Part shown: positions 1 through 7,413 of the stretch, piece by piece
Numbering within the stretch: position 1 is the stretch's first letter
Layout of the letters: each line of letters starts with the position of its first letter
Origin: Shinella sp. SUS2
Lineage (GTDB): Bacteria > Pseudomonadota > Alphaproteobacteria > Rhizobiales > Rhizobiaceae
Reading direction: 5' to 3'
Length of the DNA stretch: 64,000 nt
Assembly (NCBI RefSeq): GCF_001262505.1
Contig: NZ_KQ410725.1
Coordinates: 1-64,000, forward strand
Translations under genes and position numbers: made by a program
The notes under the pieces: model-generated
The model's input: only the letters and a program-made list of their open reading frames with translations
Told to the model about the DNA's origin: nothing
Databases searched by the model: none

Positions 1-75
1 TGAACTCCATCGAATCTCGCAAATCCGAAGGAATCATAACCTGTTGAAATCACCCACCTCTTTTTGAGGCAGCCT

Positions 76-348
76 CTAAGACCGAGTGGCTTTACGGAAG
101 TCGCCAGCATAAGCCTCAAAAATTTCGGCGCAGCGCTTCAGCGCTTCAGCAGCGCTGACCTTCTGTTCCTCCACCATGTCCACTTCCGGAAGATCAAGGT
201 CTACTGCATCAGCCAGCAGGCCCGTCACGGTGAACAAGATTTCCCTTAACGAGCCTTGCAGGTCTATGCCGCTGCGATTGTCGACAAGCCGGCCGTCACC
301 GGTCAGCACGAACTCCGGGGCCGCGTCGAGGTCGATGAGACGGCTCAT
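76..348 (-). CDS. Small hypothetical protein of the integrative element (90 aa)
   Basis: I do not recognise a family. The protein is acidic, with a possible helical C-terminal half (residues about 45-85). It has no signal peptide or membrane segment. The chosen ATG overlaps the stop of the upstream HTH gene as ATGA (positions 345-348), which points to translational coupling. An in-frame start at 378 would run deep into the neighbour and is less likely. Being co-transcribed with an excisionase-like HTH protein, it may be an accessory of the element (for example a regulator of excision or a small host-interaction protein), but that is inference from position only. Confidence 0.6.
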   Translation of the reverse strand: MSRLIDLDAAPEFVLTGDGRLVDNRSGIDLQGSLREILFTVTGLLADAVDLDLPEVDMVEEQKVSAAEALKRCAEIFEAYAGDFRKATRS

Positions 349-554
349 GCGGAGGCCCTGCCCTGCTCGTCTAGCCATTTTGTCAGAGCCGTGCGGCGCG
401 CCGCTACGGTCCCGCCCAGTTTGAAATGGGGCAGAAGGCCGTCATAGGTCAGGCGATAAGTCTGGCGGGCCGTGATGCCCAGATAGTCGCCGATGGCTTT
501 TGCACCAAGCAGGAGGTCACCGGGGAAATTATCATTGCTTGCGGATGGATTCAT
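345..554 (-). CDS. Excisionase-like helix-turn-helix DNA-binding protein (69 aa)
   Basis: Residues about 16-60 read as a MerR/excisionase-type winged HTH: LLGAKAIGDYLGI, then a helix TARQTYRLTYDGLLP and a wing FKLGGTVAARRTALTKWL. This matches the HTH_17 pattern of Xis proteins and small phage regulators. The ATG at 554 has a strong purine-rich ribosome site (GGAGAGGAGA) about 6 bases upstream. A longer reading frame reaches 677, but that extension has no such site and an unlikely composition. It is divergent from the integrase, with 282 bp of shared upstream DNA, and overlaps the next gene by 4 bp. A recombination directionality factor is the likeliest role; a plain repressor is the alternative. 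Confidence 0.65.
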   Translation of the reverse strand: MNPSASNDNFPGDLLLGAKAIGDYLGITARQTYRLTYDGLLPHFKLGGTVAARRTALTKWLDEQGRASA

Positions 555-836
555 TGTGGTCTCCTCTCCCGAGCGCAGGACGGAATCCAAGCGTCGGTTC
601 AATAGCGTGAAAAATGAGAAGGTTCGGTTGCCGACCAGAGTGGCCGGGTTGGGGTTGCTACGCGGTATGAACCGCATGAGGCCGAAGCCAAGCTAGGTGC
701 GGGCACCACCCCGCGCATTCGACTCCACCACAGAAAATCGAACGCGCATCTCATATACTACATTTACAAGTTTGTCAAGCCCTTTTCTTTCCTTCTTCCA
801 TGTGTCATCGTGTGCCGTAAATTTCAGGAGGTCACA

Positions 837-2012
837 ATGGCAAAAATCAAGAAGAGAATATGGACCAATGCCAGCGGCAAGCATGAGGCGTGGCAGATGG
901 ATTTCACCGACCGGCACGGGAAGCGCCACAGGGAGCAATTCAACCTTAAACGCGATGCCGAGAACCGCCTGGCGGAATTGCAAGGCACAACCCGCGCCGG
1001 AACCTATCGCCCCCTGGCCGACAAGGCGGACGTGGCGAAAGCGTGCGAGGCGTTCTGCACCTATATGACGGACCGCCGTGACCGCGGCGAGAAGGTCACG
1101 GAGACCTATCTGCGCACGACCCGCCAGCACTGCGAGAACTGGATAGACCCTGCCCATGATTACGTGATGCGCCGCGCCGGCCAGGAACGAAAGGACGGGA
1201 TAGGGTTCAAAGGCGGCATCGGCGCGGTGAAGCTCGCCGACCTCACCGCTGCGCGCGTGATCAAGTTCCGAGATGAAATGCGGAAGCATGGCGCCGGCGT
1301 CGTGACCACCCGCCGGGTTCTCGGCACACTCTCGAGGATACTGAAGCACGCCGTCGAAAGCGATCTCGCGACGATCAACGTCGCCAAGGGAATCCGCGTC
1401 ATCGGCACCCGTGATGAAGACGGCGAGAAGGTAACCCCGCCATCCAAGTCCGATATAGCCAAACTGCTCGCCAAGGCGGAGGGCAGCGCGAAGCTTCGCG
1501 TCACGTTCGCTGCCACGACCGGACTGCGCGCTTCTGAGCAGTGGGCGCTCCAATGGAAACATATCGATCTAGACAAGGCGCTGGTTAAGGTCGAGCAGCG
1601 CCTAGATGCGTTCGGCGGGATCGACGTTACGAAGAGCGCGGCAGGCAAGCGGGCGGTCCCATTGGGGAAGGCAATGGTAACCGCCCTCACCTCTTATCGC
1701 GAGACAGCGAAGTTCAAGGGCGACAACGACTACGTCTTCCCGGATAGCCGAGGAAACTTCACCCGCCACACCAATCACACCAAGCGCCTATGGAATCCGC
1801 TTGTGAAGGCGGCCGAGATCGAGCCTATCGGATGGCATGCTCTCCGCCACTTCGCCGTCAGCACCTGGATCGAGGCGGGCCTCCAGCCAAAAGCCGTGCA
1901 GAAGCTCGCCGGTCATGCGAGCTACGCAATCACGATGAATCGCTATGGCCACCTCTTCCCTAGCGAAAGCCACCATGAAGCCTTCGACAAGCTCGCCGAC
2001 GCATTGTCATGA
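837..2012 (+). CDS. Tyrosine recombinase / phage-type integrase (391 aa)
   Basis: It catalyses site-specific integration and excision of the element. The C-terminal catalytic domain shows the full active-site set: Arg231 in TTGLRASEQ, His334 and Arg337 in WHALRHF, His360 in LAGHAS, and nucleophile Tyr370 in MNRYGH. The N-terminal part (about 60-160) fits a SAM-like core-binding domain, and the first 50 residues resemble the Arm-type DNA-binding segment. The start at 837 has a perfect AGGAGG (826-831) five bases upstream, preferred over an ATG at 810. It lies 58 bp upstream of the tRNA-Lys fragment, as expected for an integrase adjacent to its att site. All catalytic residues are present, so it is probably active. 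Confidence 0.95.
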   Translation: MAKIKKRIWTNASGKHEAWQMDFTDRHGKRHREQFNLKRDAENRLAELQGTTRAGTYRPLADKADVAKACEAFCTYMTDRRDRGEKVTETYLRTTRQHCENWIDPAHDYVMRRAGQERKDGIGFKGGIGAVKLADLTAARVIKFRDEMRKHGAGVVTTRRVLGTLSRILKHAVESDLATINVAKGIRVIGTRDEDGEKVTPPSKSDIAKLLAKAEGSAKLRVTFAATTGLRASEQWALQWKHIDLDKALVKVEQRLDAFGGIDVTKSAAGKRAVPLGKAMVTALTSYRETAKFKGDNDYVFPDSRGNFTRHTNHTKRLWNPLVKAAEIEPIGWHALRHFAVSTWIEAGLQPKAVQKLAGHASYAITMNRYGHLFPSESHHEAFDKLADALS

Positions 2013-2070
2013 TTGGCACATACTTGGCACACGCCACACCATAACGCCTGATAAACAAGCCTTAACCTTG

Positions 2071-2118
2071 TGACTTTTAATCAGTAGGTCCAGGGTTCGA
2101 ATCCCTGCGCGCTCACCA
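2071..2118 (+). other. attR-like 3' fragment of a tRNA-Lys(TTT) gene
   Basis: The sequence runs from the last anticodon-stem bases through a CTTTTAA anticodon loop (anticodon TTT), variable loop, a perfect T-arm (CAGGG/CCCTG around TTCGAAT), the acceptor 3' strand CGCGCTC and an encoded ACCA. No D-arm or 5' acceptor strand precedes it. The outer two anticodon-stem pairs do not form, so tRNA identity stops near 2071. It is therefore the displaced 3' end left when an element integrates into a tRNA gene, not a working tRNA. The integrase just upstream supports this. Confidence 0.85.
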
Positions 2119-2301
2119 CAAGACCCCAGTGACATCGACAAAATTCGGCGTATCGCCCTTAGAAGCCAGGCTTTCTAAAGGCCCGATCACGATGCGGCTG
2201 TGCAACCTTTCGGCGGCTACCCATAATTGCGCCCGTTAAGTTTCCGGCAAGCATGGGGCTTCTAACCTTGCGCTCTAGATTCGTGCATTCGAGCGCATAA
2301 A

Positions 2302-3189
2302 ATGTCATTTGATAACAAGACTATTCAGATCGATTACTGGTTCTATCGCGTCAATGGAGTGAACACACCGGATCCGAAGCATCTCTGGGGCATGCCCTAT
2401 GCCGGCTGGGGTCTGAAGCGAGTCGGCCTTGGCGAGGAAATCACGACGGCCCAGACGCAAAGCGCGTCGGATTCGCCGGGCGGCTGGGAAAAGAACCCGA
2501 CGGGGGGCATTTTTTCGATGGACTTCACCGGTTCCGGCATCAGCATCAAGTTCTATGAAACGGGCCTGTTCACCCTCTATGTACCGAACGGGCCGCATAT
2601 CCTCGACGTGAACAACGAGCTGCCGCCGATCGCTGGCTTCCGTCTGGATACGAACCTGCATTGGCTCGAGCGATCCGATATCGCCTACGGAAGCGAATGG
2701 ATGCTGATCGATTGGCGGGGCGGTTCGTTCACGAAAGAGAGCTATGTCAGGATCGATGTGCTGTTCGCCAATGAAATGAACGGCACCGCCAAGGCCAACG
2801 TCCTGAAAGGTGGCAAAACCATCGATTACATCACCGGCGGCAAAGGCGCGGATGTGCTGACGGGCGGGGGAGACGCCGACCTGTTCATTTTCCGCAAGGG
2901 CGATACCGGAAAGACAAAGAAAACGGCCGACCTGATTACGGATTTCAGTGCGAAGGATGGCGACAGGATCGACCTGCACCTCTGGGACGCCAATACAAAG
3001 AGACCGGGAACCCAGGATTTCAAGTTCATCGCGCAGGACAAGTTCTCGAAGGAGGCCGGAGAACTGCGTTACGAAAAGAGCGGCAGGGAAACGCTGCTGC
3101 TGGGCGACACGAATGGTGACGGAAAGGCGGACTTCATGGTTCGTCTCAAAGGCTCGCTCATCTTCCACTTCGACCTTTTCGAGTTCTGA
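2302..3189 (+). CDS. RTX-like calcium-binding protein with M10-type C-terminal domain (295 aa)
   Basis: The N-terminal two thirds are not recognised. From about residue 155 there is one degenerate glycine-rich RTX stretch (GGKGADVLTGGGDADLF), then FIFRKGDTGKTKKTADLITDF and an acidic beta-rich tail ending in FDLFEF. This matches the calcium-binding serralysin C-terminal domain (M10_C) that carries type I secretion signals. No Sec signal peptide is visible, which is consistent with type I export, but no transporter genes are in the window. A catalytic zinc motif is absent. The ribosome site before the ATG is weak. It is convergent with the caspase gene (46-bp gap) and shares its C-terminal type with the metalloprotease at 12740. 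Confidence 0.75.
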   Translation: MSFDNKTIQIDYWFYRVNGVNTPDPKHLWGMPYAGWGLKRVGLGEEITTAQTQSASDSPGGWEKNPTGGIFSMDFTGSGISIKFYETGLFTLYVPNGPHILDVNNELPPIAGFRLDTNLHWLERSDIAYGSEWMLIDWRGGSFTKESYVRIDVLFANEMNGTAKANVLKGGKTIDYITGGKGADVLTGGGDADLFIFRKGDTGKTKKTADLITDFSAKDGDRIDLHLWDANTKRPGTQDFKFIAQDKFSKEAGELRYEKSGRETLLLGDTNGDGKADFMVRLKGSLIFHFDLFEF

Positions 3190-3235
3190 GGCGGCCGCGC
3201 GTGCGGCCACCATCGGCAATCCCGCAAGCGAACGC

Positions 3236-4789
3236 TCAATAGACCGCGTATTTCAGCAGCCCGAGCGACCAGTTGACGCTGCGGTTTTCCGTATCGCGGG
3301 TCCAGGTCTGCTGCAACGTGCCGGCAATGTCGGCGATGGTGGTGCGGGCATCGAGCTCCTTGGTCAGGCCGTAGTCGCTGGGAGCGACCTTGGTGAGATC
3401 GACGTCGTCGGCGATGACGATGGCGACCAGCACATTTTCGCTCGGGCCTTCCGCTTCGAAGTCGAAGCCATAGTAGTCGTCCGGAATGGTGAGCGGAGTG
3501 TTGGCGGTCAGCGGCGTGATCTTCTGGGCCGATTCGTTCGGGAAGATCTGGGTCGCCTTGCCGTCCCTGTCGACGTCGTAGAGGATCAGGTGCCCGCCCG
3601 TACTGCTGGTCACGGTGATCTTAAAGACGTCGCCATTCTTCAGGCTGTCGGAGGAGAGCGCCACCTTGACGTCGCCCGTCTCGGCCTTGCCGAGGATGTC
3701 ACCAACGGCATCCACCGGGTCGGCGGCGACATAGACCGTCTGCGGAGTGTTCTCGACCTTCACCTCCTCGACCTTGCCGTAATCGGGCGTCTGCTGCTGG
3801 GTGTCGCCGCCCGTCTGTGGCTGCTGGTATTGCTGGGCGGTGGCATCGACGGTCGGCGTGGTGGCGCTGGAACCGAGCAGCGCGTAGTTGACCTCCAGCT
3901 GCGGGTCTAGGCCCTGGCACTGGGTCTGCGCAGAGCAATAGGTCTGCGACTGCTTCTTCACATATTCCAGCAGCTCGGCATTGGAGACGATGCCGTTGCC
4001 GTTGCTGTCGCCGGCGGCGATCTCGTGGCCGTTCACATAGGAAAGCGTGAAGACGCCGTGGCGTTCTTCCGGCGGCAGGCGCGTGTCGTCCCAGGCCACC
4101 TGGTAGGACGAGGCGGCGCTCCAGGCCTCGACGCCGTTCTGCTTGGCGATTTCGGGCTTGTCGACCACCGCGACGTCGATGCGCAGGCCGCGTGTCTTCA
4201 CCGCTTCGACCGGCTTGGCGAAGGGACGCGGCAGGAAACGCGCGCTTTCCAGCGCCTCGCCGACATTGGTGGAAAGCGAGCGCGAGATCGTGCCCGAATG
4301 GCAGGCGTCGATGACGATGGAGACGGCACGGTCCTTCAGTTTGGCGAGCATCGCGTCGATCTCGTCGTCGAGAATGACGTTGGTCCAGTCCCCATCGCCG
4401 GCGGCGATGTCGAAGGTGGACAGCGCTTCGTCGAGCCCGTCCTCCTCGTCACCATTCTGGTCCTTCACCTGAAGGCCGTGGCCGGAAAAATAGAAGTAGA
4501 CGCGGTCGCCGGGCTGGGTGCCGGCGACAAGCCATTCCTCGATGCTGGCGAGAATGGCTGCCTTGGTCGCATCCTTGTCCCGGAGGATACGGATCGATTC
4601 CGGGGCAAAACCCTGTTTTTCCTTGAGCAGCTTCTCGATCAGCGGCACGTCGTTCTTCGGCCCCTCGAGGAACATCTTTTCGGGCAGCGTGGCATAGGTG
4701 CCAATGCCGATCAGAAGCGCCCTGTCGGCCGCCTCGGCGGTGGCAGCCAGGCAGAGCGAGAGGAGAAGAGCGGCGGCGTAACGGATCAT
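3236..4789 (-). CDS. Secreted caspase-family (C14) protein with DUF4384-like C terminus (517 aa)
   Basis: A Sec signal peptide (1-20, ending AEA|AD) precedes a caspase-fold domain (about 23-255). The catalytic dyad is intact: His104 in YFSGHG and Cys163 in DACHSGT. An EF-hand-like loop follows at 261-272 (D-N-N-I-S-E at the ligand positions). Next is a Gln/Pro-rich linker (about 310-345) and a C-terminal DUF4384-type domain (about 375-460, with GGHLILYDVD and IFPNE). Known family members are Cys-peptidases cleaving after basic or acidic residues, but the substrate here is unknown. It is last in a four-gene operon; its ATG overlaps the upstream caspase stop by one base (TGATG). Localisation should be periplasmic or extracellular. 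Confidence 0.88.
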   Translation of the reverse strand: MIRYAAALLLSLCLAATAEAADRALLIGIGTYATLPEKMFLEGPKNDVPLIEKLLKEKQGFAPESIRILRDKDATKAAILASIEEWLVAGTQPGDRVYFYFSGHGLQVKDQNGDEEDGLDEALSTFDIAAGDGDWTNVILDDEIDAMLAKLKDRAVSIVIDACHSGTISRSLSTNVGEALESARFLPRPFAKPVEAVKTRGLRIDVAVVDKPEIAKQNGVEAWSAASSYQVAWDDTRLPPEERHGVFTLSYVNGHEIAAGDSNGNGIVSNAELLEYVKKQSQTYCSAQTQCQGLDPQLEVNYALLGSSATTPTVDATAQQYQQPQTGGDTQQQTPDYGKVEEVKVENTPQTVYVAADPVDAVGDILGKAETGDVKVALSSDSLKNGDVFKITVTSSTGGHLILYDVDRDGKATQIFPNESAQKITPLTANTPLTIPDDYYGFDFEAEGPSENVLVAIVIADDVDLTKVAPSDYGLTKELDARTTIADIAGTLQQTWTRDTENRSVNWSLGLLKYAVY

Positions 4790-6453
4790 CAGAGCGTTTC
4801 CCGCGTATAGAGGGGTTGGATGGCGACACTTGCCTCCTTGCCGTCGAGCCGCGTCAGCAGCGCCTGCAGCAGGGTTTCGGCGGTCACGGTCTTGTCGGCA
4901 AGCACCGCGCCGATCGCATCGACGGGCTCGCCGGTCCAGATCGTGATCAGGTGATCGGCACCGAAGGGTTTGACCACCTCGACATCCGTCAGCTTGAATT
5001 GCGAGCTGGTGGTGCCGGCTGCCTGCATGTCGAGGAACTGCACCTCGCCCGTATTGGCGAGATTGAAGACCAGCATGTTCGGATAGCGGCCGGGCGGAGC
5101 ATCGAAGCGCAGGCGGTTTCCGGCGGCATAGATGTCCTTGACCGGCGTCAGCGAGACGGAGCCGGGATTCTGGCTCGCAAGCGCCTTCAGGAAATCGAGC
5201 AGGACATATTTGTCGACCACGGCCTGGATACGGTCCGCCCCGACATTTTCCGCCGCCACGTCGCCGTTCGGCGTGTAGAAGACGCCGCTCGCCACATCCC
5301 AGCGATAGGGTGTGCCACTGCCATCCGCGTTCTTCGGCTTGTCGGCCGCGCCATCGACCTGGAGCGCGATACTACCCGTCCAGCCGAGCTCCTTGGCCGA
5401 CTTGATGGTCTTCTGCGCGGCCGCAGTGCTGCCGGTGTCCGTCGTCGCCACCGTGGCATTCTCGACCGGAATGCCACGCGTCAGCCGCACGACGACCTCG
5501 CTCTCCGAGCGGGCCACCTGCGGCATGAAGTTCGGCACCTGCAAGGCTTCCGAGCGGTTTTTCACGTTAGAGAAGATGTAGTCTTCCAGTTCGATACGGG
5601 TAATGACACCATCGCCGTCGCGGTCTGCGCTCCCTTCAAGGGCACGCGCGAAACTCCAGCTGAGGGCGCCGCGCGGCTCGCCGTCGATGATGACCTCCGG
5701 CGTCGGCTGGCTTTCCAACGAGGCGGCAAGCACGGTTACCTGCTTGAAATCGATTTCCTTGAGGTTGGCGCCGGCGAGCGCCTCCTGCGAGGGCGGTGCG
5801 AGCTTGACCGTGACGGCTGGCGCCAACCGGGTCTTGCCGGTGACGGAACGGCTCATGCCGCCCGAAAAGCAGCTGTCGGACACGAAGAGCACATGTACGC
5901 CCTTGGCTTCCGCCTCGCCGAACCAGGCATTCATCTCGTTGTCGACGATGATCTCGTTCGAGGTCTCCGCATAGCGGTTGCGGTCGAAGCCCGGCAGCTG
6001 GAGGAACTCGTCGAGCCCGTCGGCCTCGTCGCCGGCGACGAGTTCGGGCATCTGCGCGCCGTGGCCGGCATAGGTGAAGATGATCGTGTCACCGGCCGCC
6101 GCCTCGGCCACCATGTCGATCCAGGCCTTGCGGATGTCGTCCTTGCGGGCCTCGGCATCGGTAAACTTCCGGACCGTGAAGCCGGCAGCGCTCATCGCCC
6201 GGTAGACGTCCTCCGCATCGCGCACCGCGCCGTCGAGGCTGACATCGTTCGGATACTGATCGGCACCGACGACAAGCGCGTGGGTCTGCGCGGCAAAGGC
6301 CGGAAGCGGCGCAGCGGCAGCAAGGCAAAGCGCCAGCGCGGTTCCGGCAAGGGAACGACGCAACAGCACGCGGACACGGCAAACGGGAGCGCCGTCGCTC
6401 TTCGAGGCAAAGGCAAGGCAGACAGGCTCCAGAAGGCGGGGCAGCACTCTCAT
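4789..6453 (-). CDS. Second caspase-family (C14) protein (554 aa)
   Basis: After a long basic N-region there is a hydrophobic export segment (about 38-55, ending AFA|AQ). The caspase-fold domain (about 57-275) has the dyad His131 in YAGHGAQ and Cys195 in SDSCFSGG. An EF-hand loop DRDGDGVITRIE sits at 277-288. The C-terminal 150 residues include a beta-rich segment (NMLVFNLANTGEVQFLD) resembling DUF4384. The ATG at 6453 overlaps the OmpA-like gene stop as TGATG; a GTG at 6456 is also possible. An internal GTG giving a shorter signal peptide cannot be excluded. It shares the fold and EF-hand placement with the downstream caspase but little linker sequence, so the two are diverged paralogues. 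Confidence 0.85.
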   Translation of the reverse strand: MRVLPRLLEPVCLAFASKSDGAPVCRVRVLLRRSLAGTALALCLAAAAPLPAFAAQTHALVVGADQYPNDVSLDGAVRDAEDVYRAMSAAGFTVRKFTDAEARKDDIRKAWIDMVAEAAAGDTIIFTYAGHGAQMPELVAGDEADGLDEFLQLPGFDRNRYAETSNEIIVDNEMNAWFGEAEAKGVHVLFVSDSCFSGGMSRSVTGKTRLAPAVTVKLAPPSQEALAGANLKEIDFKQVTVLAASLESQPTPEVIIDGEPRGALSWSFARALEGSADRDGDGVITRIELEDYIFSNVKNRSEALQVPNFMPQVARSESEVVVRLTRGIPVENATVATTDTGSTAAAQKTIKSAKELGWTGSIALQVDGAADKPKNADGSGTPYRWDVASGVFYTPNGDVAAENVGADRIQAVVDKYVLLDFLKALASQNPGSVSLTPVKDIYAAGNRLRFDAPPGRYPNMLVFNLANTGEVQFLDMQAAGTTSSQFKLTDVEVVKPFGADHLITIWTGEPVDAIGAVLADKTVTAETLLQALLTRLDGKEASVAIQPLYTRETL

Positions 6454-7346
6454 CACTCCACGTCCACTTCCACCCGGCGGTGCAGCTGGTTCAGCGTTTC
6501 CGTATCATAGGCACTGGCATCATCCGGCTTGAACGGCTGGTCCTCGCCCTTGCCCTCCACGGTGATCGCGCCGGCATAGCCGTTGCTGGAGAGATAGCTT
6601 TTCAACGTCTCTGCGCGGGCGACGGAGAGCCTGTAGTTGGCCTCCGCCGAACCGACCGGATCGGTATGGCCGATCAGCGTGATCGCACCAGGCTTGACCG
6701 CCTTCAGGCATTCCGAGAGATCCTTTGCGGCCTCGATGCCCTCGGGTGTGAAATCCGCCGTGCCGAAGACGTAGCGCACGGGCGTCGACTTCTTCTTGAT
6801 CTTCACGCCGCGGAAGGAAACCTTGCAACCGCCCCGCATGGCCAACTGCACGGGCCGCGGTGCGGCAAGGCGCATTTCGCTGGCTAGCCTGTCGAGGCGC
6901 AGGATGTACTGCTCGTCCGGCGCCATCCAGTCCGGCGTCAGCGTCTCGTTCGAGCCGTCCTCCAGGGCAAGCTGGTAGAAGCGCGCGGCCTGTTCATAGT
7001 CCTTGCGCTCGCGCGCGAGATCGCCGAGCGCATCCAGCACCTGCCAGGGACCGCCATACTGGCGCTGCAGGTCTTCCAGCGCCTGCCGATGATCGGAAAG
7101 CCGGCCGCCGCTGCCGACGGCGGTCGCGATGCGATTGAAGGTCGTCAATGCTGCGATACGGCCGGTGAGCGCCCGTTCGTTGGCGCTGCAATTGGCCGTG
7201 CCCGCCGTTTCCGCAAGCGCGCGTGCCTTCTGCTCGTCCCCTGCATTGAGCGCCTCGACGACACCGGTAAAGGCCTCACAGGCCGCGGCGGCAGGCGCCG
7301 CTCCGGCCAGTACGAAGAGTGTCGCTGCAAGGGATCGCATCAGCAT
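6453..7346 (-). CDS. OmpA-family peptidoglycan-binding envelope protein (297 aa)
   Basis: A signal peptide (MLMRSLAATLFVLAGAAPA) leads to a mature N terminus near Ala-Cys. The upstream residues are not a convincing lipobox, so lipoprotein status is uncertain. The middle (about 20-140) is helical and TPR-like. The C-terminal OmpA-like domain (about 180-295) has the typical VRYVFGTADFTPEG opening, TLIGHTDPVGSAEANYRLS with the peptidoglycan-binding Asp/Arg region, and a final LNQLHRRVEVDVE. A role in anchoring envelope complexes to the wall is likely. Start candidates lie at 7364 and 7346; the latter gives the cleaner signal peptide. It lies 67 bp below the cytochrome gene and overlaps the caspase start. 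Confidence 0.85.
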   Translation of the reverse strand: MLMRSLAATLFVLAGAAPAAAACEAFTGVVEALNAGDEQKARALAETAGTANCSANERALTGRIAALTTFNRIATAVGSGGRLSDHRQALEDLQRQYGGPWQVLDALGDLARERKDYEQAARFYQLALEDGSNETLTPDWMAPDEQYILRLDRLASEMRLAAPRPVQLAMRGGCKVSFRGVKIKKKSTPVRYVFGTADFTPEGIEAAKDLSECLKAVKPGAITLIGHTDPVGSAEANYRLSVARAETLKSYLSSNGYAGAITVEGKGEDQPFKPDDASAYDTETLNQLHRRVEVDVE

Positions 7347-7413
7347 TGTCGGTCCAGCCTTCATGTCCTCATGTAAGAAATGGGCAGGGGCCCGCAGGCC
7401 CCCGCCCCTCACG

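Larger units (their letters stand above)
1..2118. mobile_element. Right end of an integrative element inserted at tRNA-Lys(TTT)
   Basis: The stretch holds two small coupled genes and a tyrosine integrase, and ends at a 48-bp 3' fragment of a tRNA-Lys gene. An integrase lying directly beside a partial tRNA 3' end is the usual arrangement for genomic islands, ICEs and prophages that use a tRNA 3' end as attB. The tRNA orientation implies that the intact tRNA and the rest of the element lie to the left, outside the window. No phage structural, conjugation or cargo genes are visible here, so the kind of element cannot be named. Typical chromosomal genes begin downstream. Confidence 0.75.

Noticed and set aside
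2068..2118. Functional tRNA-Lys gene
   Set aside because: The D-arm, 5' acceptor strand and outer anticodon-stem pairs are missing, so it is only an att fragment.
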